This document shows positions 34,486-42,538 of a DNA stretch of 60,480 nucleotides, one piece after another; within the stretch, counting starts at the first letter, position 1; each line of letters opens with the position of its first letter. Both the position numbers and the translations under genes were made by a program. Under the pieces are notes generated by a model, which had not been told where the DNA came from, searched no databases, and saw only the letters and a program-made list of their open reading frames with translations. Origin of the DNA: CAZSDU01 sp964605775. GTDB taxonomy: Bacteria; Bacteroidota; Bacteroidia; Bacteroidales; FEN-979. Location: the NCBI GenBank assembly GCA_964605775.1, contig CAZSDU010000018.1, forward strand, positions 1 to 60,480, written 5' to 3'.

Positions 34486-36258
34486 ATGGAAATGGTTAAA
34501 CTGACAATCGACGGAAAACCTGTTGAAGTCGAAAAAGACACGACGATATTAAAAGCAGCCAAGACGATTGGCATTGACATACCTACCCTCTGCTACTTTC
34601 AACTGAAAGACATGGACATTGAAAATCGCCCCGGAGGATGTCGAATTTGTGTAGTCGAAATCAAGGGGCGTAAAAACCTCGCCCCTGCCTGCGCTACATA
34701 CGTGGCTCCGGGAATGGAAATCAACACCCATAATATAAGGGTATTAAACGCGCGGAGAACGGTACTGGAACTCATCCTTTCCGATCATCCTGCGGAATGC
34801 CTAACCTGTGCCAAGTCGGGTAATTGTGAGCTCCAAAGCCTGGCGCAGCAACTCGGAGTCCGTGAAATACCCTTCCAGGGCGAACAATCCACCTATCGTA
34901 AAGATACTTCACCAGCCATCATCCGTGATGTGGATAAATGTATTATGTGTCGCAGGTGTGAAATGATGTGTAATGATATCCAGACCGTTGGTGCGTTATC
35001 CGCTGTTAACAGGGGATTTATGGCCGTTGTTGCCCCTGCATTTGAAATGAACCTTGAAAAATCCCCCTGTACCTACTGTGGACAGTGCGTTTCTGTTTGT
35101 CCTACGGGTGCGCTAACCGAAGTGGATCATTCGCGCAATGTCATCAATTCACTGGCTGATCCTGCTAAAACTGTTGTGGTTCAGACCGCTCCGGCAGTCA
35201 GGGCAGCATTGGGAGAAGAATTTGGCCTTGAGCCAGGCACCCTGGTAACAGGTAAGATGGTCGCAGCACTCCGACGACTCGGTTTTGACTACGTGTTCGA
35301 CACTGATTTTGCTGCCGACCTGACCATCATGGAAGAAGGAAGCGAATTACTCGACCGTCTTACCCGTTACCTCAAAGGTGATCAAGATGTGAAGCTGCCC
35401 ATACTCACCTCCTGTTGCCCGGGCTGGGTTAATTTCTTTGAACATAATTTTCCTGACATGATGGACATTCCTTCGACGGCCAAGTCTCCTCAGCAGATGT
35501 TTGGGCCTATTGCCAAGGAATATTTCGGGAAGAAGATGGGTATCGATCGAAAAAACATGATCGTGGTTTCCATCATGCCCTGTCTTGCCAAAAAATACGA
35601 ATGCCAGCGTGATGAATTTAAGGTGAATGGCGATCCGGATGTCAACTATTCCTTATCGACCCGGGAACTTGCCCAGTTGATCAAACAGGCCAATATTGAC
35701 TTTAACAGTCTGCCTGATGAGGATTTTGATAATCCCCTCGGTGCATCATCCGGTGCCGGAGTGATCTTCGGAAACACGGGCGGAGTGATTGAAGCTGCCT
35801 GCCGTACTGCCTATGAATTATATACCGGGAAAAAATTAGAGAAAGTCGAGTTTGAAGCATTAAGGGGAATGGAAAACATTCGTCATGCTACCCTTGATTT
35901 CGACGGACTTCCAATCAATATCGGAATTGCTCACGGATTGGGGAATGCACGCAAATTGCTGGAAGATATCCAGGCAGGGAAAAGTCAGTTCCATGCCATT
36001 GAAATCATGGCCTGCCCTGGTGGTTGTATCGGTGGTGGTGGACAACCCTATCATCATGGAGATTCTTCAATTCTTAAAAAGAGAGCTGCTGCCATTTACC
36101 GGGAAGATGCCGGAAAACCGATTCGTAAATCACATGAAAACCCATTCATCGTTGAACTATACAAAGAATTCCTGGGAAAACCCTTAAGTGAAAAATCGCA
36201 TCATCTTTTGCATACGCATTATTTTGATAAGAGTGCGAATGTTTTCATTGAAGAATAA
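34486..36258 (+). CDS. hydA: [FeFe]-hydrogenase catalytic subunit HydA, operon 2
   Basis: 590 aa. A strong AGGAGG at 34475-34480 sets the start. [2Fe-2S] (Cys36, 52, 55, 69), His-ligated cluster (HPAECLTCAKSGNC), two [4Fe-4S] motifs (CIMCRRCEMMC, CTYCGQCVSVCP), and a full H-cluster domain: L1 TSCCPGW, L2 MPCLAKKYE, L3 MACPGGCIGGGGQP. All catalytic and ligand residues are present. Same length and modular plan as HydA of operon 1. Confidence 0.95.
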   Translation: MEMVKLTIDGKPVEVEKDTTILKAAKTIGIDIPTLCYFQLKDMDIENRPGGCRICVVEIKGRKNLAPACATYVAPGMEINTHNIRVLNARRTVLELILSDHPAECLTCAKSGNCELQSLAQQLGVREIPFQGEQSTYRKDTSPAIIRDVDKCIMCRRCEMMCNDIQTVGALSAVNRGFMAVVAPAFEMNLEKSPCTYCGQCVSVCPTGALTEVDHSRNVINSLADPAKTVVVQTAPAVRAALGEEFGLEPGTLVTGKMVAALRRLGFDYVFDTDFAADLTIMEEGSELLDRLTRYLKGDQDVKLPILTSCCPGWVNFFEHNFPDMMDIPSTAKSPQQMFGPIAKEYFGKKMGIDRKNMIVVSIMPCLAKKYECQRDEFKVNGDPDVNYSLSTRELAQLIKQANIDFNSLPDEDFDNPLGASSGAGVIFGNTGGVIEAACRTAYELYTGKKLEKVEFEALRGMENIRHATLDFDGLPINIGIAHGLGNARKLLEDIQAGKSQFHAIEIMACPGGCIGGGGQPYHHGDSSILKKRAAAIYREDAGKPIRKSHENPFIVELYKEFLGKPLSEKSHHLLHTHYFDKSANVFIEE

Positions 36259-36278
36259 ATAGCGAAAAAAAATTGATT

Positions 36279-36758
36279 ATGGCAAAGATTAAATTATCGG
36301 ATAGAAAAGTTCAGGAACTGAAAGAGGTATGTAAATCGTTTAACCATGAAAAAGGAGAACTGATCAACGTTTTACATAAAGCCCAAAGTATTTTCGGTTA
36401 TCTCCCGGCCGAAGTTCAGGAAGTGATTGCCAAAGAACTTAAAGTTTCAGTCGCTCATGTTTACGGAGTGGTCACTTTTTACTCCTTTTTCACGATGACT
36501 CCCAAGGGAGAACATCCCATTTCAATTTGCCTTGGAACAGCATGCTATGTAAGGGGAGCTGAAAAGGTTCTCGAAGAATTTAAGCGTCAATTGAAAATTC
36601 AGGTCGGTGAAACTACTTCTGACGGGAAATTTTCCCTGAGTTGTCTGCGTTGTGTCGGAGCCTGCGGATTAGCTCCCGTAGTTATGGTCGGCGAAAAAGT
36701 GTATGGACGCGTTTCTCCGGAAGGAGTTCAGGATATTGTTGCCGAGTACGGCAATTAG
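36279..36758 (+). CDS. hydC: Hydrogenase subunit HydC (NuoE-like), operon 2
   Basis: 159 aa from the ATG at 36279; a TTG two codons earlier is possible. [2Fe-2S] ligands are C-x4-C (CLGTAC) and C-x3-C (CVGAC), after a helical region (VIAKELKVSVAHVYGVVTFY). Unlike operons 1 and 3, the NuoE-like gene is last. The order hndB-hydB-hydA-hydC suggests a separate origin for operon 2. Confidence 0.9.
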   Translation: MAKIKLSDRKVQELKEVCKSFNHEKGELINVLHKAQSIFGYLPAEVQEVIAKELKVSVAHVYGVVTFYSFFTMTPKGEHPISICLGTACYVRGAEKVLEEFKRQLKIQVGETTSDGKFSLSCLRCVGACGLAPVVMVGEKVYGRVSPEGVQDIVAEYGN

Positions 36759-36784
36759 TTTGTTTTTTGGTTAATACTCATTGC

Positions 36785-36820
36785 ACATAGCCTGTCTGAT
36801 GAAAATCAGGCGGGCTATTG
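36785..36820. terminator. Long hairpin between convergent operons
   Basis: ATAGCCTGTCTGAT, loop GAAA, ATCAGGCGGGCTAT forms a stem of about 14 pairs with two G-U pairs. There is no T run on either strand. It lies between operon 2 and the minus-strand phosphatase gene, so a two-way terminator is likely, but the call is weak. Confidence 0.45.
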
Positions 36821-36863
36821 TGTTAACCTAAGTCTCCAATCAGGTACAGAATGGCAAACAGAA

Positions 36864-38048
36864 TCAGAAGAATTTCATGGTGACCTCCCTAAGGAATTTT
36901 TCTTCCAGGGTTCGGGCAATACGGTGAACTACCGTACGTCTGAGTTCAAGTTCCACCGGGAGGGTTGGGTCCTGATGTGCCGTATTGATATTGGTCCCGA
37001 TAAGGAAATGAATTTCATCGCTTTCAAGAATATGACTGATGATTTCGTCTGCCGGTCCTTTTCCGGGTTTAATATTCTGATTGTAGTGTTTCAACAACTC
37101 ACTGACTTTACTCAATGTAAGAATGCCTTCAGTGATGAGTTCCACTCCATTCATATATGCAACCGGCGGTAACTCAGGATCAAGCATGACATCACTATCC
37201 TGAATGGTTTCTCCCCATTCCCTGGCCACCATGTCGGCAGTGGTAGCTCCGGAAATAATTTTTTTTCCTTCAAATTGTTTCAATAAACCACAAAAATAAG
37301 TGTCATTTTCCGGATTCTGAGGAGGCCCGGTACATATCATAAGTTTACGGGGTTGCCTGAAATAAATAACGCCGCAACTAATGTCGTCAAGAGGGTGGAA
37401 ACCATCGTTCAGATTGGCTCTGTTCACTACGTTGTTAGCCAGCTTCACCGCAGAAATATCATGTTCTTCCTGTATGGCGCCTAAAACAAATTTTTCGAAG
37501 TTTGACAATCCCCAACCCGTGGGATATTTTTCACTTCCCAATCCCGATTGTATCACTCCGTCGGAGCAAAAAACGATACGGTCTTCCTTCTGAGGGTGGA
37601 AGGAACAGCTTAATACTTCCTTTCCCGCATGTTTGTCCCCATCCAATACCACGCAATTCCATAAGGGTTCATGAACATGAGCGCCTCTGAGGATCAGTGT
37701 CCTCGGATTTTCGTACTCAAGAATCCTTACCTCGCCTTCCACGTCGATCTCAACAATGGTGAAAGTGGAATAATTCAAGTGTTTAACACTATCAACAGGC
37801 AGGGTATTCATAATAATTTCAGCAATCTTCTGAACGCTCTTATGCTCCTGAGTAAAGTTAACGGCCAAAGTTGCAGTAAGTGTAGCTAAAAGATTTGCTT
37901 TGATACCATGTCCCATTCCATCCGAAAGAACGACAATGATCCGTCCTTCCTCTTTGACCCGCCGGGAAATAAACACATCTCCACACACCCGGGCATCTCC
38001 GTGACTTTTTTGCTGACAGGTGACTTCAATGAAGAATTTTTCATTCAT
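36864..38048 (-). CDS. SpoIIE-family PP2C phosphatase
   Basis: 394 aa from the ATG at 38048 (MNEKFFIEVTCQQK). An earlier in-frame codon would run into the upstream gene. Metal-binding aspartates are visible: CGDVF, LSDGMGHG, CSDGVI and DDIS. The first 255 residues are the phosphatase; the last 140 (GPPQNPEN onward, with EGKKIISGATTADMVARE) are an extension I cannot assign. It lies 13 bases after the hydrogenase-like PAS sensor, so the two probably work together. The target phosphoprotein is unknown. Confidence 0.85.
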   Translation of the reverse strand: MNEKFFIEVTCQQKSHGDARVCGDVFISRRVKEEGRIIVVLSDGMGHGIKANLLATLTATLAVNFTQEHKSVQKIAEIIMNTLPVDSVKHLNYSTFTIVEIDVEGEVRILEYENPRTLILRGAHVHEPLWNCVVLDGDKHAGKEVLSCSFHPQKEDRIVFCSDGVIQSGLGSEKYPTGWGLSNFEKFVLGAIQEEHDISAVKLANNVVNRANLNDGFHPLDDISCGVIYFRQPRKLMICTGPPQNPENDTYFCGLLKQFEGKKIISGATTADMVAREWGETIQDSDVMLDPELPPVAYMNGVELITEGILTLSKVSELLKHYNQNIKPGKGPADEIISHILESDEIHFLIGTNINTAHQDPTLPVELELRRTVVHRIARTLEEKFLREVTMKFF

Positions 38049-38061
38049 AGGGGCAAATAAT

Positions 38062-39930
38062 CTACGATTTTGGCGGATTTCGATGGGATTCAATGATAGA
38101 ATTAAGCATCTGCTCTGTTTTTGCTGCTCCTTCACCGAGAAGGTAAGCAATTTTCTGAACCATATCGAAATTTTCGTCAATCACTTCTGTGAGCCGGTTG
38201 ATGATCTGTTCCTTTCTGACTTCGGGGATGTACATATCCCTTAATATTGCGCCGGCAAATTTTTTATTTTTAATTGGAAAGATAGAAACGCTTAATTTAT
38301 TATCCTGATACATCACATCTTTATATTCGATGGACTCATCTGAAGAAAAGACATAGGAGAATAATTTATAAAAATGGACTGGCAGTAAAGACTTCAGGTC
38401 AGCGCCAGCCAAGCCGGGGATGACCTCATCCACCATGGCAGCTTCCTCTCCAAGAATCCGGATAAAAGCTTTGTTTGATTGAATAATCCTGAGATTTTCA
38501 TCCACTATGACGACGCCAGAAACAAGTTTTTGAAGCATGGAAGATATGATCTCAGAAGACTCTTTCTGGGTTTCATGTTCCTGCTTAGATTTCTCCTCTG
38601 AAGCCTTTAAAGCAGCCTGGGTTTTAGCCAGTTTTTCATTGGTGGAACGCAGGGTTTGAATATATTCCTGACGGTTCCTGCCACTGAACACATGGCACAT
38701 TTCTGTAGTGGCCAAGCCTTGTGCAATAGCAATTGCGAAATCCCTGCACCTGGCATATCCGCATGCTTCACAACCGATTTCATTATGCATTTCCCCTTCC
38801 CGCTTGATCATTTTCAATACTTCAACGATTTTCTCTTCCGGGGGGACGGGGATACGTTGGTCGTCAGGTAAATATTGCCGGGAGTAGTCGAGATTACTGA
38901 AGGTCAACATATCCTTCTCCCATATTTCTTTATCGAAATTCAGCAGACGTTTATTGGCATAATCCGTGACCAGTGTCCTGCGTAAAAATTTTTCGCCCCC
39001 CGGAGAGGTTCCCGGCCCCATCAAACATCCTTCATCATAAAAAATGTTAAAGTGGCGTTTGACCATGTCGATGCGGGAATCAAATTCTTTGACCGCATCC
39101 AGCATATTATTTCTGCCTTCCGTTGTAATTACACTTCCGGTAAGCAGATCCTCATTGACGTCAACTGCCTGCAATATCCCGTTGCTAATCGGGTACAAAG
39201 AACCTTTATAACCTAGCGGGGGATCGAATTCAGAAAATTCAACCTGGCTTTCCCGGATATTCATTCTGGTGAATAATTGCCTTAATTCCACAAATGTCAG
39301 TACGGCATCTATTGTTGCGTCACCGGTATAGGTTAATGCTTCATCTTTTGTTGCAATACAAGGACCAATAAAAACAATGCTCAGATCCTGTCCATATCGG
39401 TGACGAAGCACCTTAGCCGTCGCGGCCATGGGAGAGACCAGAGGGATCAGATTGGTAATCAAGTGGGGATAATACTTAACAATAAAAGAAACCACAGCCG
39501 GACAATTTCCAGTAATATGAAATTTTCCTTTAAAATCATCAAACAATTCTTTGTATTTGGAAGCGATGAGGTCAACTCCGAAAGAAACTTCGCTGACATA
39601 GGCAAAGCCAAGTTGTTTGATCATCTCGACAAACTTCCTGTAATCAGTAATGTCATGAAATTCTCCTGAAATCGCCGGGTCGCAGATGGCTGCAATTCTT
39701 TTTCCAGAAGAAAGCAAGCTTTTTGTCTCCTCAATGGAATCCCGGTAAAAAATGGCAGCAGGTGAACAGGCCCTGTAACAACTACCGCAACCAATACAAC
39801 GATCGGAAACAATAGAGGGCAACTCGGTCAGCACATCAACACGAATTGCTTTAACCGGACAGATGCGGACACATGAATAACATTTAATGCAGAGGTCATG
39901 CGAAATCCTGAAAAGTGGAATGGGGTGCAT
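38062..39930 (-). CDS. Hydrogenase-like sensor (HydS-type) with PAS domain
   Basis: 622 aa. Two [4Fe-4S] motifs (CIKCYSCVRICP, CIGCGSCYRACS), then a hydrogenase H-domain with odd motifs: L1 TGNCPAV (Cys143), L2 IGPCIATKDE (Cys191), L3 DEGCLMGPGTSPGG (Cys302). The proton-transfer cysteine is Asn142, and the cysteine that normally bridges to the two-iron subcluster is missing. Then an Fe-S domain (Cys387, 390, 395, 412), a coiled coil (ALKASEEKSKQEHETQKE), a PAS domain (455-570) and a C-terminal helix. No membrane segment. Likely a sensor of H2 or redox state acting through the phosphatase next door. Confidence 0.85.
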   Translation of the reverse strand: MHPIPLFRISHDLCIKCYSCVRICPVKAIRVDVLTELPSIVSDRCIGCGSCYRACSPAAIFYRDSIEETKSLLSSGKRIAAICDPAISGEFHDITDYRKFVEMIKQLGFAYVSEVSFGVDLIASKYKELFDDFKGKFHITGNCPAVVSFIVKYYPHLITNLIPLVSPMAATAKVLRHRYGQDLSIVFIGPCIATKDEALTYTGDATIDAVLTFVELRQLFTRMNIRESQVEFSEFDPPLGYKGSLYPISNGILQAVDVNEDLLTGSVITTEGRNNMLDAVKEFDSRIDMVKRHFNIFYDEGCLMGPGTSPGGEKFLRRTLVTDYANKRLLNFDKEIWEKDMLTFSNLDYSRQYLPDDQRIPVPPEEKIVEVLKMIKREGEMHNEIGCEACGYARCRDFAIAIAQGLATTEMCHVFSGRNRQEYIQTLRSTNEKLAKTQAALKASEEKSKQEHETQKESSEIISSMLQKLVSGVVIVDENLRIIQSNKAFIRILGEEAAMVDEVIPGLAGADLKSLLPVHFYKLFSYVFSSDESIEYKDVMYQDNKLSVSIFPIKNKKFAGAILRDMYIPEVRKEQIINRLTEVIDENFDMVQKIAYLLGEGAAKTEQMLNSIIESHRNPPKS

Positions 39931-40018
39931 TTTCTTCGCTATTGGTCAAAAATACAAATAAGTCGTGAGATTTTCCATGAATCAAAAAATTATTTTATCA
40001 TTTCCGGAAATTTATATT

Positions 40019-40036
40019 TTGTTTATTTATTCACAA
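40019..40036 (+). promoter_or_regulatory. Rex-like operator, hydrogenase operon 3
   Basis: TTGTTTA-TTTA-TTCACAA matches the Rex consensus at 13 of 14 positions. It is about 25 bases upstream of the -33 region of operon 3 and could also act on the divergent sensor gene starting at 39930. Confidence 0.55.
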
Positions 40037-40060
40037 TGATATTTTTTTAACAGATAAACC

Positions 40061-40091
40061 TTTCAATCTTAGGTTTCTTTTTGTATTTTTG
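40061..40091 (+). promoter_or_regulatory. Promoter of hydrogenase operon 3
   Basis: TTTC (40061-40064), 19 bases, TATTTTTG (40084-40091). The -7 is good and the -33 has one mismatch. The leader to the ATG at 40115 would be only about 18 bases. Confidence 0.5.
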
Positions 40092-40114
40092 TAAATAGAA
40101 ATCTATTTAAATCC

Positions 40115-40579
40115 ATGCCAAACGAAATTGACCAAATACTGGGCAAATATCCTCCCAATAAAAAAGAGAATTTACTCCCGATATTGCAAAACATTCAGAA
40201 GGAACAAGGTTACCTTTCGGATGAGACCCTTGAAGCAGTATCCCGGTATCTTAAACTGCCTGTCAATAAAATATTTGCAGTTGCGGCTTTTTATGATCAG
40301 TTCCGAATCACCCCACTTGGCCGTTATCATATCCAGGTTTGCAGGGGAACAGCTTGTCATTTATTCGGATCCTCAACTATTCTGAAAGAGCTCGAAAAAC
40401 AATTCAGGGTAAAAGCCGGAGGGCTGAGTCGAGATAAAAAATACAGTCTTGAAGTGGTGAACTGCATGGGAGCTTGTGATCAGGGTCCTGTGATCAAAGT
40501 CAATGAGCATTATTATCGCAGGGTTAACGCAGATGAATTGATAAGAATAATAAGGTCTCTCAAAGAAAAAACGGTTTAA
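40115..40579 (+). CDS. hydC: Hydrogenase subunit HydC (NuoE-like), operon 3
   Basis: 154 aa. [2Fe-2S] ligands C-x4-C (CRGTAC) and C-x3-C (CMGAC). The N-terminal helices carry the usual VSRYLKLPVNKIFAVAAFYD. It is one base upstream of hydB. First gene of operon 3, the same order as operon 1. Confidence 0.9.
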   Translation: MPNEIDQILGKYPPNKKENLLPILQNIQKEQGYLSDETLEAVSRYLKLPVNKIFAVAAFYDQFRITPLGRYHIQVCRGTACHLFGSSTILKELEKQFRVKAGGLSRDKKYSLEVVNCMGACDQGPVIKVNEHYYRRVNADELIRIIRSLKEKTV

Positions 40580-40580
40580 T

Positions 40581-42530
40581 ATGTCTGAAAGCACATCCAC
40601 CGATAATAAAACTTTTCTGGTAGAAAAAGTCCTGAAAAACTATTCCGGAATTTTTGACAAAAAAACCGAGGGTCGGTTGATAAATTTAAGGCGGGAAAAA
40701 ATTGAACGACCTCATATATATATCGGGACCAGCACCTGCGGTGTGATTTCAGGTGCTCTCCAAACATGGAAAGCGGTTGAGCAATTTATCCTGGCCAACA
40801 ACATGGATGTTGCATTAATCGCTGTCGGCTGTGCTGGTTTATGTTCCGCAGAGCCTTTACTGGATATTCAGCTTCCGGGTAAATCGCGGGTTTCTTTTCA
40901 CCATGTAACGGAAGACAAGGTTGAAAACCTGCTTCAGTCCGTTTTTCACAGAACGATTCCCGAGGATATGGTTCTTGGTCAATACAGAAGCATGTATCAC
41001 GAGGGTTGGGCCAATCTCCCCTATATGGAACAGCTGCCCTTTTTTGCCCTGCAGCACAGGAATATCCTGAGAAATGCAGGCTTGATTTCTCCAAGAAATA
41101 TTGATGATTACCTGGCATGGGGAGGATATCGGGCATTGTACAAAACGGTGTTGAATTATACCGCTGATAAAGTATGTGAGATTGCAGAACAAAGTCAGTT
41201 GAGAGGCAGGTCAGGCAGCGGATACTTAACGGGAAAGAAATGGAAAGTTGCCCTGGATACGGCGGGTGACAAAAAATTCCTGATCTGTAATGCAGATGAA
41301 AGCGACCCTGGTGCGTTTATGAACCGTGCGCTCATCGAATCTGATCCTCACCGCGTTCTGGAAGGGATTGCCATCGCCGCCTATGCATGTGGAGCCAGTC
41401 ATGCGTTTATCTACATCCGGTCTAACCCGGCTCAACCCTTTGAAATTCTTGAGCATGCTGTGCTCCAGGCAAAGGAATACGGTTTTCTGGGAGAAAATAT
41501 TTTTGGTAGTGGGTTTAATCTTTCTGTTCAAATCCGTCAGGGCGCCGGAGCTTTTGTCTGCGGTGAAGAAACCGCGTTGATTGCAAGTCTTGAGGGCAGT
41601 CGTGGATTACCCAAATCGAAGCCCCCCTATCCTGCTGAAATCGGATACCAGGGATATCCTACCATCGTCAATAATGTTGAAACTCTGGCCAATATTCCTT
41701 CCATCATAGAAAACGGACCTTCCTGGTTCAAAGCAATAGGTAGCAAAGAAAGTAAAGGCACAAAAATACTTTCCATATCGGGAATGGCTGTTCATTCCGG
41801 CTATGTTGAAGTTCCGATGGGAATCCCGATTTCGGATATTGTCAATAAAATAGCAGGCGGAGTCAGGAACAGCAAGCCACTGAAGGCTATCCTATTGGGA
41901 GGGGCATCAGGTGTTTTTATTCCTGCGCAGGACATGGAAACGGGTCTTGGGTATGAATTTCTTCCTGAGATCGGAGCATCTCTGGGTTCAGGTGGACTGA
42001 TCGTTTTGGATGATTCGGTATGTATGGTTAGCTTATCTAAGTATTTCATGGAATTTCTGCAGAACGAAAGTTGCGGAAAATGTATCCCATGCCGAGAAGG
42101 AACAAAACGTATGCTCGAAATCCTGGATGCCATTACCCGAAGGCCTAAAGAAGAATCCACTCATAAAACCCTGGAACGTTTCAAAGGAGTGGTTCAGTTA
42201 GAAAATCTTGCAGAAGTAATCCGCGACACATCCCTTTGCGGTCTGGGACAGCATGCGCCCAACCCCGTGTTAAGTTCCCTGAAATGGTTCAGGGAAGAAT
42301 ATGAGGAACATATTTTTGATCGCCGCTGTGCAGCCGGTGTTTGCCATGATCTGAGAACATTCTTTATTGATCCTGAGGTGTGTAATGGCTGTAATGTGTG
42401 CCAGAGAAAATGTCCGGAAAACGCCATCATTGGTAGCATTAAAATGCCGCACTTCATCATTGAAGCAAAATGTACCGGTTGTGGTATATGTTACGACAGT
42501 TGTAAATTCAATGCCATTTATTATAAATAA
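40581..42530 (+). CDS. hydB: [FeFe]-hydrogenase flavin subunit HydB (long form, altered FMN loop), operon 3
   Basis: 649 aa. N-terminal thioredoxin-like domain with three of four usual cysteines (STCGVISG, GCAGLC). The NuoF core has an unusual FMN loop, LRGRSGSGYLTGKKW, where the other two copies have LRGRGGxGFPT, and CNADESDPGAFMNRA in place of CNADEGDPGAFMDRS. [4Fe-4S] ligands ESCGKCIPCREG and C-terminal double ferredoxin motifs (CNGCNVCQRKCP, CTGCGICYDSC) are intact. Longer than HydB of operon 2 by about 50 residues, mostly near the N terminus. Confidence 0.9.
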   Translation: MSESTSTDNKTFLVEKVLKNYSGIFDKKTEGRLINLRREKIERPHIYIGTSTCGVISGALQTWKAVEQFILANNMDVALIAVGCAGLCSAEPLLDIQLPGKSRVSFHHVTEDKVENLLQSVFHRTIPEDMVLGQYRSMYHEGWANLPYMEQLPFFALQHRNILRNAGLISPRNIDDYLAWGGYRALYKTVLNYTADKVCEIAEQSQLRGRSGSGYLTGKKWKVALDTAGDKKFLICNADESDPGAFMNRALIESDPHRVLEGIAIAAYACGASHAFIYIRSNPAQPFEILEHAVLQAKEYGFLGENIFGSGFNLSVQIRQGAGAFVCGEETALIASLEGSRGLPKSKPPYPAEIGYQGYPTIVNNVETLANIPSIIENGPSWFKAIGSKESKGTKILSISGMAVHSGYVEVPMGIPISDIVNKIAGGVRNSKPLKAILLGGASGVFIPAQDMETGLGYEFLPEIGASLGSGGLIVLDDSVCMVSLSKYFMEFLQNESCGKCIPCREGTKRMLEILDAITRRPKEESTHKTLERFKGVVQLENLAEVIRDTSLCGLGQHAPNPVLSSLKWFREEYEEHIFDRRCAAGVCHDLRTFFIDPEVCNGCNVCQRKCPENAIIGSIKMPHFIIEAKCTGCGICYDSCKFNAIYYK

Positions 42531-42538
42531 ACCAAAGC

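Noticed and set aside
36785..36820. Riboswitch or small RNA after hydrogenase operon 2
   Set aside because: Only one simple hairpin is visible, between convergent genes. A terminator-like role is the simplest reading.
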